NCBI GenBank assembly: GCA_019054805.1
Contig: JAHQIY010000009.1
Span: 2,914,001 to 2,978,000, forward strand
Direction: 5' to 3'
Origin: Brachionus manjavacas
Taxonomy: Eukaryota; Rotifera; Eurotatoria; Ploima; Brachionidae
Length of the DNA: 64,000 nt
Shown one piece after another: positions 10,893 through 21,811 of the stretch; within the stretch, counting starts at the first letter, position 1, and every line of letters starts with the position of its first letter. The notes below the pieces were generated by a model. It was not told the DNA's origin, did not search any database, and was given only the letters and a program-made list of their open reading frames with translations. A program made the translations under genes and the position numbers.

Positions 10893-11847
10893 GAGTCACT
10901 TAAAATAGCAATATTTAAGATAGCCAGGTTAATTGAGCAAAAAAAGTGATAGCACTAATTAAAAAAGCAAAAAAAATATTTCAACATTTTATTCGGCAGT
11001 AGTACGTATGTTCGCAGAAATATGTTCGCGAAAAATGTTCAAATAAGATATTTTAACATTAATAATTTGATTTTTGATCAATTTTATTAAATAAAAAAAA
11101 GATCAAAAATTACAAAAATTAAAAAAGAAAAAAATTTTGAAAAAAAATTTTGAAAAAAAACTTAAGGAAGACTATTATTATTTATTCAGAGCCTTATTCA
11201 CATAAATTTTGAGCCATACCACTTAAGAAACCTTAAATATCATCTTTGTCAAATGTAGTGCACATATGATAAATTCGAATTTCCTTATCTGTAGCTTTAC
11301 TATAAAATTTATCGGTACCAAGTTTACTAAATTCTAATTCTTGTAACTTTTGCTCTTCCCTGAAATTTTGAATTAGTTTTTAAACACCCGGATTTTTACC
11401 ACAAGAACCTTCGAATTGTTTGTGCCACGCTTCGACACAATTATTAGTAAGAGGTAAACTATCGACTATGCGCTCATCAACATTCCAAAGTTCGGGTGGG
11501 AATCTAAAAAATTTTGTCTCAAGACATCGCCAGTATATTTTTTTTTCTTACTTTGATGAAATTCGAAACAAGAAACCGCCATAAGATAACATTGGAAATT
11601 TTTTTCGAGAGATTGTTATTTTTCCAGTATTTATGTGTATATTTTGTAAATCATTAATTAGATCATCTATAGAGTTTTCAGCCATCGTTAATAGATAACT
11701 GAATTTTAATTGTAAATTTTTTTCTATTTTTTTTGCTATTTATTTTTGATAATTTTTTCCTCTTAATTGCTATTTATATAAATCAATTAATTTTTTTTTG
11801 CTTTTTTGATCGTGATTATTTATTGATTGCTATTTTAAGATAGAGCC
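10893..11847 (-). mobile_element. MULE-type DNA transposon remnant inserted in gypsy sequence
   Basis: Flanked by the perfect 11-bp direct repeat GGTTAAGATGG (10882-10892 and 11848-11858), in the 9-11 bp range typical of Mutator-like elements. Both ends share CTTAAAATAGCAAT in inverted orientation. The minus strand encodes pieces of a MULE/FLYWCH-type transposase C-terminus, including PPELWNVDERIVDSLPLTNN with NNCVEAWHKQFEGSCG and IYHMCTTFDKDDI, interrupted by stops. Removing it rejoins protease-like gypsy sequence, so it arrived after the gypsy element. Confidence 0.7.
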
Positions 11848-11858
11848 GGTTAAGATGG

Positions 11859-11985
11859 AGGACGAACCTGTCGGGTGCACAGATAGTTGTAGGGAAGCTC
11901 ACTCTTTCAATATTGAATTTTTTTGATTTTTTGTTCCAATTATGTCCATCTAATAAAAGTTTTTCTGATATCAAAGGTTCCAAAT
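11859..11985 (+). pseudogene. Continuation of the gypsy protease region
   Basis: Reads GQIVVGKLTLSILNFFDFLF in one plus-strand frame, plausible as the C-terminal part of the retroviral-type aspartic protease that precedes the MULE insertion. Short and degenerate. Confidence 0.4.
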
Positions 11986-11993
11986 GAAATTCT

Positions 11994-12475
11994 GGGTCTC
12001 CCCGGTAGTGTTATCAACTGATAACATAAGATGTTATCGTATTTTGACCAACCGATTTTGTTATCAGTAACAATAGTATAATTCCTTTTTTGATAACAAA
12101 AAAATTATTTTGATAACTAATTTTATCCTATTAAAATATTATATGTTTTAATGACATAATGTTTAGTTATAATTGACAAAGAGTCCTAGTCCAGAAGATG
12201 AAAACCATTCAATAAATTGACAATATTATAGTTTTGACGAATAATAGGTATACCACAGCTAAATATACTCCTATTTGTACCAGAAAACATTTTGATAACT
12301 TGAACTAAAAGTTTTATTGATAACATTATATTTTTTTTTAAATATTAAATAAAATAAATTACTGATAACAAAATCTATTGAAAGCATTATTTGTTATCAT
12401 TCCGGTAACATAATCGGTTTGTGAATATATTCTAAAATATCATGTTATAAGTTGATAACACTACCGGGGAGTCCC
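11994..12475. mobile_element. hAT-type MITE with a GTTATC/GATAAC motif array (482 bp)
   Basis: Flanked by a perfect 8-bp target duplication GAAATTCT (11986-11993 and 12476-12483). The terminal inverted repeats are about 26 bp, beginning GGGWCTCCCCGGTAGTG and continuing TTATCAACT. I count eleven GTTATC/GATAAC hexamers inside, most within TGATAAC/GTTATCA, clustered towards the two ends. No coding capacity. An 8-bp duplication and subterminal repeated motifs are features of hAT elements, whose transposases bind subterminal repeats. Confidence 0.85.
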
Positions 12476-12566
12476 GAAATTCTTTAATATTTAGATTTTT
12501 TACAGCAATCTTTTCATTTGAATTTATTATAATTCAATCAATTGAATCAATCAATTAAATTATGAT

Positions 12567-13590
12567 CTTTTTGTTATCTATGTCAATGATTTACTAGATC
12601 TCTGTAAATCAATCTGTAAGCTTTATGCAGATGACACTAAGCTCATGAACACCGTTCTATCTGCTGAATGGCATGCAGTGATTCAAAAGGACCTTGATAA
12701 TTTGATTGAGTGGTCAAAATTTTAAAATGGAAGGTAAATCTCTTGCTAAATCAACCAAAGAGAGAGATTTGGGAATCATTATCACTAGTGATCTCAAGTC
12801 AGGGGAGCAATCTAGAAGAGCAGCCGCAAGGGAAACGATGGTAGCAAGCATAATTACAAAAACATTTACCTACTTCTCAAAAAATCTTATTAATCGGTTA
12901 TTTAAGTCTTTCATAAGGCCACATCTAGAATTTGCAGTTAGCGCTTGGAATCCGTATCGACGAAGAGATATCGATATTCTTGAACGTGTTCAGAGGAAAT
13001 TCTCAGAACTAGTTTCTGAGTTAAAGTCAAAGCGGTATGTAGAAAGAAGAGAAGCTCTTGGGTGGACGACACTCGAAGAAAGACGGAGACGTGGTGACCT
13101 AATCCAGTTACATAAGATTTATCACCATCATGATCAAGTTTAACTGATATATGGCAACCAGTTACTAGTATCCAATGCCTTAGACAGCCCAGCTGGTGGC
13201 ACAAGACGAGGTCAGTTGGCAATCGAACGTCAGCTTGTAAGAAACTGTGGGGTTCGGCATCACTTTTTTACCAATCGAACAGCTGGTTACTGGAACACAC
13301 TTGATTCGGGTACAAGAAGCATCACCAACACGAACTTATTCAAAAACCGAATTGATAAGCTTTTACATTTTCTGTGAAATATTATTTATTTATTTAAAAC
13401 AAATTCAAATTTTAGAGAAACTATTTTAAGGAGCAATATGCTTTTCTATATTTATATTGTAATTAACATAAAACTAGTTATATACTTAAAATTGCTAAAA
13501 ATGGTCTAAGGCTGTTAAAGTAGAGCGTCTACTGTCGCTACTACTCGAGATAAAACCCCACAGCATTTTACTACTACTACTACTAAAATA
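12567..13590 (+). mobile_element. LINE family 2 (CR1/Jockey-like) RT fragment
   Basis: Plus-strand 5'-truncated copy. It starts inside the reverse transcriptase with FVIYVNDLLDLC and the catalytic KLYADDTKLM motif. After a break near 12715 an open frame (12706-13143) gives KERDLGIIITSDLK, FKSFIRPHLEFAVSAWNPYR, and LGWTTLEERRRRGDLIQLHK. The C-terminal RHHFFTNRTAGYWN-type segment lies near 13255-13300 in another frame. The 3' end carries an ACTACTACTACTACT tail at about 13568-13585, as in the better copy at 33409-34667. Confidence 0.85.
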
Positions 13591-13888
13591 TCATTTAAAG
13601 CGTTTATTTGAGCCATAATTTGGATACCTAAATGTCGATTTTAAATTTCTCTTTAAAGTTTCCAAATAAAGATTTTAGAAGAATCAATTAATGGTCAATT
13701 AGAGAGAAAAAGATTTTTTTTTTTTTAAATTAAAATAATAAACATCTCATGTTTATTTTAAAAAATCTAATTTAATCATTCTATTAAGATTTTATTCAAT
13801 TAAATTTTGATCATTTGATTATGATCAAGTCGCATATAGAAAAAACATATATTCTCTAAAAATTTCCTGAATTTAAAATTGAAATATA

Positions 13889-14182
13889 TTATATTCTCTT
13901 GTCAATATTTCGATAAACATGAGCCCAAAAATTTATACTTTTAGTCATATTGATTGATTTAAAGCCATTTGTGATTGCTGCAGTATTATCAGCTACTAAA
14001 GTTGTAGGTAAGATTTTAACTCCATATACTTCGAAAGCAGTTAACTTTAATGACTTGAATTGAAGTGAAAAATCTACACTTGGCTCAGTACTACACAATG
14101 CTAATCCAAAGGGATGAAAACACTTTGCCTCAGTTGTTGCACCAGTTAATACAAAAAAACCTCCATTTGTTGCATCAGACAT
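13889..14182 (-). pseudogene. MULE-type transposase fragment
   Basis: 97-codon minus-strand frame reading SDATNGGFFVLTGATTEAKC, FHPFGLALCSTEPSVDF and LVADNTAAITNGF, the order of a Mutator-like transposase around its first and second catalytic aspartates (DAT and the LVAD region). No ends visible. Possibly from the same family as the pieces at 10893-11847 and 38328-39330. Confidence 0.7.
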
Positions 14183-14334
14183 GATGTAATTAGTATTTAG
14201 TACAGATTTGATGAGATTTTTTGTTGTTAAAAATATACTGAATTTTTGCTCATCAATTGACTCAATTTTATAATTTGCAACAAATATTCCATTATTTTTA
14301 TATCTTCGACGGATAAGGGTTAGGTAATTGCAAA

Positions 14335-15764
14335 ATTAAGTTGCAAGATTAATAATTTAATCTTAAACGAAGATAACGATAAGGAAAAAATTAAACAAAT
14401 CCCTTTTATTTAATAACATACACAGTTTAAGTTAAATTAAAAAGAAAAATTTTAAATTCAAAAATATCTAATTTAAATTATTAAATTGAATCTTGAATCA
14501 ACATTAACATTTATCTGAAAGAGCATATCATAGATAAACAAATAAACAAATAGCATATTATTTTATATTCTAAATATAAATAAAGTTAAAAACAATTTTT
14601 TTTCTGAATAATAATCAGAAAATTGAATTATACTGAAAAAGTAATGATTTTCAAAGCAAAATTTCCCAAATATATTTTGCAAAAATTTTCCTCATAAAAT
14701 GATAAAAAATTTGATGATTTTGTAATGATTTTATAAGGAAAATTTCTTAAATAATATTTTTCCTCAAAATTTCCTTATCAAATCATTAATTTTTCAATGA
14801 TTTTATAATGATTCTTTAAAGAATCATTGATTTTTTATTACTTTTGGGTTGACTGGGTGTAAATACAGAGCTGCTTGACAACCAAGGCTCATGTATCGAC
14901 AATAGTAACGAAATTTGTTTTGATGAAATTTAAATCTATAAATGACACTTTTAATAGGAAGTGTTAAAAGTATTTTATTTGCCAAAAAAATTTTTGAAAA
15001 CTAAAATTCTTAAAAAATAATTTTTCAATACTGAAAAAAAAATTAAATTTTTTTGAATTATTAGTCATGCATGCAATTAAAGGAACAACCAAAAAAAAAT
15101 GAATGGTGACGATATTTGTCGTTTCCATCTTTCTTTCGTAGTTAACGCGATCATACACACCAAAAAAGATTTCATATTCATATTTGGTCATTTAAATCGA
15201 GATTGAAGATGCAACCCAACTATGTCAAAAGGGAAACATTCTTATTTTAATTTTTAAATTTTTAGTAATAAATTTTTTTTTTGAGCAAGCAATTTTTAGG
15301 AAAAATTGAAGATAGAATGATATATCGATATTTTGGGATGTCTTTATTTTATTGTATCTATGATCTTTTCTAATTGGGAATATTTTATGCCATTTTTTTT
15401 AATTAATTTGACTGTCGAATTTTTTAAGAATTTAAATTATTTATTTTACTTTTTGCATGAAAATTCACAATAACTCATATTACATTCAACGGACTAAATT
15501 TTAATTTATGGAATAAGATCGATTAGATTTTTTATTATTTTATTTAAATTCAAGATAATTTTTTTTCAAAAATCTAAATGCAGTCTTGATAAAAATTTAT
15601 CTGGTGATTCTTTGAATTGTAGAATTCTTTAAATTTTTAAAAACATTGAAAATAATTTCAAAAGAGTTTGTGTAAAATTTTTGAATTGTTGTTCGTGAAA
15701 CGAATATTTTTAAAGTTCCTTCTAAAACAAATAAAATATTTTTATGAAGAATCAATCAGACTAA
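14335..15764. other. AT-rich non-coding stretch
   Basis: Contains loosely repeated AATGATTTTATAAGGAAAA-like units around 14640-14830 with inverted character. No gene seen. Confidence 0.4.
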
Positions 15765-15780
15765 GAATCGATTTAAATAC
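15765..15780 (+). promoter_or_regulatory. Conserved upstream block of the glycosyltransferase-like genes
   Basis: AATCGATTTAAATAC precedes this gene (near 15766-15780) and occurs at the same relative place, on the other strand, before the inverted copy (36673-36687), in otherwise diverged flanks. It contains a TTTAAATA box. Promoter role is inferred. Confidence 0.4.
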
Positions 15781-15783
15781 TCC

Positions 15784-16886
15784 TTGAATTTTTTTAAATT
15801 TAAAAAGAATAAAATGATCATTCTTCTTAAATTTCTACTTCTTCTTATCTTCCTATCTATAATCTATTACATTCTACTTTCAAATGATCTGAAAATAAAT
15901 AATTCTCAAAAGAAATCTTCGAAAAAAAGAAAATGTCGTTGTAGTGAAGATCCTGATAATTTCGATTCAAAAAACACAGATTTACTTTACAAAGAGAGTA
16001 GTCTTAGATTCACTTGTAATATTGATAAAGTGCTGCGTCATGGTTCTAAACAAAAAGTGATCTCATACAGTCTCTTTGGTAAAAATGAAAGATATTATAG
16101 AATAATACATGATCTACCAAAATTTACTAAAAAGTTCTATCCTGATTTTTTGATTCGAATCTATCACGATGATTCGATCGATAGGTCCATAATATGCAAA
16201 ATAGAGTGTGAGTTTGATCATGTTGATTTTTGTGACATTAACAAAATTCAGCTCAAAGACAGCAATACAAATCTGAACCAAATTCACTCAACAATTTGGC
16301 GATTTTTATCTCTTGGTGATAGTTTTGTGGATGTGTTTATGAGTCGAGACTTGGACTCGACAATAATTCAAAGAGAAAAAGATTCAGTGGAAGAATGGCT
16401 TAAGTCAGACAACTTAGGTCACATAATGAGAGGTGCTTAAATATTATCATTTTTTATAGTTAAAAATAAATTATTATTTTTTTAGATAATCCACAGCATG
16501 GAACTCATATTCTTGCAGGAATGTGGGGTTTAAAGGTTGGCAAGAATCGCAGCCTATCTAATGCAATTTTTGATAAAATAATTGATAAAAGTCTGATACC
16601 AAGATATAATCCGAATGGCAAAAGTCCAAAGGGTAAATATGATCAAAGTTTTTTGTCAGATCATGTGTATGCGATTATAAATCACGTGTCCACAGTCCAT
16701 GATAGTTATCTTTGTCAACGTTATTCAAATTCGAAGCCTTTTCCGACGAAGAGAGATGGTGACCTTTTTGTTGGAAGAGTCACGGGTTGGGCCAATCCTC
16801 TTGACGAAGATCTAACCAAGATTAATTTGAAAGACTGCCCAGTTGCATGTAGACCTAAAGACCATCTAGACTGGAAAAAATGTTGA
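15784..16886 (+). CDS. Type II membrane glycosyltransferase-like protein, copy 1
   Basis: Exons 15784-16432 and 16486-16886, joined across a 53-bp phase-1 GT-AG intron, give 349 residues. The start may be the second Met at 15814, because the paralogue at 35575-36642 begins at the equivalent residue. A short cytoplasmic head is followed by one membrane segment (IILLKFLLLLIFLSIIYYIL), then a lumenal domain with CRCSEDPD, VISYSLFGKNERYY, FLIRIYHDDS, and a DxD-type motif in FMSRDLDSTI. After the intron come HGTHILAGMWGLK and a cysteine-bearing C-terminus with DCPVACRPKDHLDW. Topology and DxD motif suggest a Golgi sugar-nucleotide-dependent transferase. I do not recognise a named family, and donor and acceptor are unknown. 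AATAAA lies at 16933-16938. GC content exceeds the flanks. Confidence 0.8.
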
Positions 16887-17789
16887 TATAATTTCTTAAA
16901 AGAATTAAATTATTTTGAGACAAAATTATTTTAATAAAATGATTAAGTTAATTTTTATTTTTTATGCTCTCAGACGAGTAACACTTAAAAAAAGGGAATA
17001 TTTACTATAGCCAAAATAAAAAAGAGAAAATTGAATCTAAAGACTGCATTTCAAGATTAAAAATAATTTATCACGGTTTCTGAAATTTTTATCCGGTGAA
17101 TTTAGAATTTAGAGTGACACTTGGTCAAACACTTGGTACAATTGAAAAAATTAAATTGTTGAAATTAAAAAATTTAAATAAATTTTGCTTTAAAATAAAA
17201 ATTTAATGCTTGTATAATTTTTTTTTGTTTAAATTTGGAATTAAAATTGGTTTAATTTTTTGTGTTTGAATTACAAAATGTATCCAATGTTGAAATAACA
17301 TAGAAAAAGCGCGATGTTTCAAATCATCTTGAGTGAATTCAATGTAAATCGACCGGATTTTTATTTTCTTTTTACTATTTTTTTATTGGATATAAATAAA
17401 ATTATAATAATTTATTCAAAATTAAATTAGATAAATGCAATTTTGGATAAATTTTATTATAAGAAAAATGAAAAACATTTTATTTGAAAGAAAATTTATT
17501 AACAATATAAAGACAATTTAACTTATTTTACATTTTTTATACTTTCCTCTTTTTGAAAAAAAAAGTTGATTTTTTAACAAAAATCTTTCATTCCAAATTT
17601 CAACCAATCAAAATATATGTAATTTTTAAAAATTCGGACGATTCACTCACTATGTATTTTTTTCAGTTTCAAGAAAAAAATAATTTTAATTTAGTATTGC
17701 AAGCATTTTCAAATTCGAAATTAAACTTGATAGTGAAATAGAATGAGTTTAATTTTTATTTGAAAAGGAGTGACAATCGCTTTTTTATT
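16887..17789. other. Non-coding sequence after the glycosyltransferase-like gene
   Basis: AT-rich. It includes a short dispersed repeat (about 17247-17300) found again at 59846-59898 and, inverted, near 61191-61220. The open frame at 17553-17741 has no recognisable domain. Confidence 0.4.
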
Positions 17790-18080
17790 TATTTTACGCT
17801 ATTACATGGTAAACCAGAAAAAACATAATTTCATCAGTAAAAGCCTTAAAGAATAGAGCTGTTTCATCAAATTTGAAATTTATTTAAACTTTACCCTTTG
17901 ATTAAGTCGGGAAGAAATTTTAGCCAATTTCCAATTGTAGTGGGATCGACAAAATCAGCTTCCCCAATAATAGTTTATTTTTTTTGTTTAAAAGATCAAT
18001 ATCGTATTAAAAACGACCAATTAGCACTGATTTGTTTGATTATTTCTGAATAAACCTATCGTATTAAAGAAACATCGTAT
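17790..18080 (-). pseudogene. pogo/Tigger-like transposase fragment
   Basis: The minus strand reads GEADFVDPTTIGNWLKFLPD and, in another frame, DETALFFKAFTDEIMFF, matching the segment around the first catalytic aspartate (NxDET) of pogo/CENP-B-like DDE transposases. TACGAT-containing repeats occur nearby. The A-rich 3' end of the LINE at 18085 adjoins it directly, so the LINE probably landed in this older fragment. Confidence 0.55.
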
Positions 18081-18159
18081 TAACAAATAAAAAAAAAAAA
18101 AAAAAAAAATGAAAGTTTAGAAGACATAGATTGTTACATGTGGAAAATGTTTACATAGT

Positions 18160-18483
18160 TCAGGTTTCAGGAAAAAAGGAGGAAAAAGTAAGGTAGCAAT
18201 TATACCATGGAGTTGGATATTCAATATATCTCGATTCGAAACCTTCTTTGTATTCCTCCACCAGTCTTACAACCAATTGAATAGAATGACTCAGTCCTGT
18301 CCCAACATATCTCTCACTCAACTCAAAAAGCCGATTTGAGACTGTTAGTAATTTAAGTTTATTAAAAGCTTCATGTTGCACGATGTTGGACTGAGTATCA
18401 TATTTTAACTTAAGGATAGATCTTACTGCTGTATTCTGAATTGCTTGTAGTTTTTTGATATTATTTTCTGAAAATGAATTCAA
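18160..18483 (-). pseudogene. LINE family 1 RT C-terminal fragment
   Basis: 107-codon frame with [28 protein letters not shown]-like [37 protein letters not shown] and IEYPTPWYNCYLTFSSFFP. The same C-terminus occurs at 5417, 37482 and 44998, and defines the end of the family-1 protein. The upstream RT continues to about 19012 in broken frames, including a FADD-type region near 18870-18900. Confidence 0.8.
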
Positions 18484-19011
18484 GAATAGTCTAAAATCGA
18501 TCCGACTAAAGATTTATATAAATTTCCTAGTGTGTTTTGATTGAGACCCCATTTTTTGTTTGACAATATCTTAATAATATTTAGCCTTTTGTTGCAGCGT
18601 TCTTTAATTTCGTCTACTAATGTATAAAAATTTAATTTTGAATCAAATTTTATACCAAAAAACTTGATTTCTTTTTGTTCATTATTCTGTTTCCATAAAT
18701 TTTTAGATTTAGATTATCACTCTCTTTTTTGTACCTAGAGAAGACTACTGAACACGACTTTTCAACTGATATCTTCATTTTCCATTTAATAAGCCATTGT
18801 TCGAGTTCGTTGGTGTATTTATTAATCTTATTTACTAGGTTCCCTTTCTTGTTATAAATGAAGAATGTAACTAGATCATCTGCGAAAAGCAGAGAGTATT
18901 CGTTATTTGTTTTGTTTCTTTTGGGGATGTCATTAAAATATATAATAAATAAAAGAGGACTAATTACTGAGCCTTGAGGAACACCTGCAGTTATTTGATA
19001 TTCGTCGCTTA

Positions 19012-19287
19012 ATGTCCTCTTTAAATTTAGATATTGAAGCGACCAGATCCGACAACATGGCAGACGACCAACAGCAACAGCAATTGCTCCAAGAGCAGCT
19101 CCGCATACAACGCGAACAGGAGCAGGAGCAGCAACGCCGTAACATGGACGCCAGTATCACGATCCAGAATATGGCTAACGCGATAGCCGATATTCAGAAG
19201 CAAATGGCGGTTTTAAACGAGCGGACTCTCGCAGCAGCCTCGAAGCCTCGACATCAAAGATGGACTGCGGATTTGGGTACCAACTGA
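19012..19287 (+). pseudogene. DIRS-like element, N-terminal gag segment
   Basis: 91-codon frame at the left end of the GC-richer insert. It has a Gln/Glu-rich coiled-coil (QQQQQLLQEQLRIQREQEQ) followed by MANAIADIQKQMAVLNERT. The Met at about 19057 (MADD) is the more natural start, because the first codons overlap LINE-derived sequence at the junction. The frame stops at 19287, and gag-like sequence continues in another frame from 19260. Confidence 0.55.
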
Positions 19288-19712
19288 CGGACCCTAAGGT
19301 AACCCCTTTGTTTTCTACAGGGACCCCTAACTACGGGGTAATGGCTGAGGAATTAAATAAAATCCTCAAGTCCCGCGACTTCAAAAACTTTAAGCAGCGG
19401 GACTATCACGAGCTCGATACGCTCAGCTCCGTGTTTGAAGCCATCAATTACCTTCCCGACCAAACGCAGGACAAAGTTAAAAAGAGACTACACTTGTTTT
19501 ATGTAGTCGCAAAGGTAGGCTGGGATAATGCTCTAAGATTCTTCGAAGAGAGGGATTTAGTTGATAATGCCAACTACATCCCTCAGCGAGAGAACATAGT
19601 AGTGATTAACAATCACCCCAAAAGCGCCCCCCGTCTTTCAGGGAGGCCTCCTCAATCAAATAGAGGAGCTAAAACAAATTTAGAGGAGCTAAAACAAATC
19701 AGATTTCAATGA
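19260..19712 (+). pseudogene. DIRS-like element, gag core segment
   Basis: 150-codon frame with NKILKSRDFKNFKQRDYHEL, AINYLPDQTQDKVKKRLHLF and VAKVGWDNALRFFEERDL, resembling the gag-type first ORF of DIRS-group retroelements, where a YGW/VGW motif follows helical repeats. A tandem duplication of a 19-20 bp unit (GAGGAGCTAAAACAAAT) near 19664-19701 lies at its end and may have caused the frame change to the next ORF. Confidence 0.5.
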
Positions 19713-19722
19713 GCTAGCCAGA

Positions 19723-21232
19723 TTGCCGCCGGGTGTAAGAAAGGATTTAGTAAGTAATATCCTGACACCCACCCAGGATCACCCGGCGTTTAGTAAAATT
19801 AATAGGTGGGAGTTCGTTCGCCCAGTAACTAGACGTTACTTTTGGGATAACGACACGAACCAATATTTTTTCGTTGAGTCGGGAGGGTATGAGGACATCC
19901 CTGAGGAATCAGAAGATGAACCTCAAGATAACCAACAGGATGAGCTAAGAACACGCGGGCTAGACCAGCCATCACCCCTTCCTAATACCACCACCAATCC
20001 CGTCCAACCTCCTTCATCTCCTGGCGACAGCATGTCAGTCCGCATTAGGCCCATAGCATTATCAGAGAAACCCCCCGGTAAGATAGATGTGGACGCTTAC
20101 TTCGCGCCACCTACTAGTATTCAGCAATTTAATGCCGAATTTCCTGTCCCAAAAGCCCTGTACTCTAAATTAAAACAGGGCCTAAGAATCTGGACAAAAG
20201 GGGGATGTGCTCGGACGAAGGGAGTCCAACACAAGATTAAAGCCAAGGATTCTGACAGGGACCAAGTCATAGCTTCCCTACTTAAGGCCAATATTATAGA
20301 GAAAGCCCCCCATAATAAAATCCCACGTTTTTGTGGGACTTTCTTTTTAGTAAGGAGACCCGGCTCCAAAGTGAGACCAATTGCCGACTTTTCGGCACTC
20401 ACTAAAGTTATAGAGGCGCCAAAATTTGCCTTGAAATCGCTGTACCAAGTGGTCCAGGACATTCACTGGCCAAAACACTTGTGGTACTCTAAAATCGATT
20501 TCAAGCAGGCGTTCTTTAACATTGAACTACACCCCAAAAGTAAATTCGTCACCAATTTTGGTTACGGGGGTAAGTTCTATAACTTTAATAGGATGCCCTT
20601 TGGCTTAAGCATAGCGCCCTACATCCAACAGATGCTCCTGAATTGTGAGTTAAAATTTATTCGTAAATACACACAATTCACTTATGGACATTTGGACGAC
20701 CTGATCATTGCACATCCGGATAAAAGAAAGCTCCAAATACTCCTGGATGTGCTGAGGGCTAAACTTAGAAAAGCAGGTTGGGTGCTAAACACGCTTAAGT
20801 CAGTTTTAAACCCGGTTACAAGACTAAGTTTTCTTGGAGCGAACTGGGATGGGCTAGGTGTAACTCGTAGCAGGGAAGCTACGAAATTTGTTAAAAACAT
20901 GTCAGAGTCTCTCCTCTTCTCTGATTGTAAAGGTAGGACCCTTATGAGAGTGAGAGGGTACCTCAACTATTATCTGGGGTTTGCAGGAAAGGTAGGGCCC
21001 ATAATTAACACCTTCCTAAGAATGACTGTCACCACTAGGCGCGATTACTGGTGGTATATGAGCCTGCTCCTGAAATGCGACAGGCTCAAGTTTAGGAGTC
21101 CCCCTAGATCACAGCGCATCTGGTATACGGATGCAAGTGAGTATGCGCTTGGGGTATTCGACGGCTACTCGGGAAGGCAATTCTCAGTAGCCGCCCCGAC
21201 TGAAGCCATACTCTTTATGTGTCATTCTAAAT
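19723..21232 (+). pseudogene. DIRS-like reverse transcriptase-RNase H, 3'-truncated
   Basis: About 500 uninterrupted codons, GC-rich compared with the surroundings. After an acidic, proline-rich linker the RT shows IPRFCGTFFLVRRPGSKVRP, ADFSALTKVI, SKIDFKQAFFNIELHP, FNRMPFGLSIAP and GHLDDLIIAH in place of the usual YxDD, then LNTLKSVLNPVTRLSFLG. A connection region follows, and an RNase H opening RIWYTDASEYALGVFDGYSG, ending at PTEAILF just before LINE sequence resumes. The PFGLS, LNxxKS and FLG motifs and RNase H directly after RT fit DIRS-group elements; hepadnavirus-like or other pararetroelement ancestry is an alternative. The tyrosine recombinase expected downstream is absent. The first codon is TTG, so this is a continuation of an upstream frame. 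Confidence 0.7.
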
Positions 21233-21811
21233 GGTCATTCACATTTACCTTACCTTAAATGTCCTACTATCTATTAAGGATCTAATCCATGTAGTCAAAA
21301 ATGAGGTGGATTCATTTTAATCTCAAAAAAAGGCTTTAGAAATATCAAAAAAAAGGGCAAATACTCATTTTTTTCTATTAAATGATTCTTAAAATTTTTT
21401 GAATTAAAAAAAAAAAATTATCTGATGTTCGCCGGTGTTTCCTAAATCCAGATTGCTCCCGGATAAGGAGTGAATTATGTTCCAAAAAATAGTATAATCT
21501 TGAATAAACTTTTCTTTCCAGTAACTTTCCTAAACAACTCGTTATATTAATTGGTCTATAATTTAAAGGATCTTGTAAAGAAGAGGTCTTTTTTTGAATC
21601 ATTAATGTTCGAAGTTTTCCACGCTTTCGGGACTTTACCTTCTCTAAGAGATAAATTAAAAAGTTCTGTGATTTCTATTAATGAATTTCTAGGTAAGTTT
21701 TTTAACATTAAATTATGTATTTGGTCAGGTCCTGATGCCGCTTCATTTTTCAATCTTTTTAAAGCCGTAATTAATTCATTTAAGCAAATTGGATCATTAA
21801 AATTACACTGA
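21232..21811 (-). pseudogene. LINE family 1 RT N-terminal fragment
   Basis: Reads AASGPDQIHNLMLKNLPRNS, FNLSLREGKVPKAWKTSN, YRPINITSCLGKLLERKVYS and [17 protein letters not shown] in two frames. It belongs to the copy whose remaining RT lies at 18160-19012. The DIRS-like insert separates the two parts inside the RT palm. Confidence 0.8.

Noticed and set aside
13569-13585. Trinucleotide ACT repeat as an independent microsatellite
   Set aside because: The same repeat ends several LINE copies, so it is better explained as a LINE 3' tail.
18090-18110. Poly-A run as evidence of a processed pseudogene
   Set aside because: It adjoins the 3' end of a LINE RT in the expected orientation, so it is the LINE tail. 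No cellular gene precedes it.
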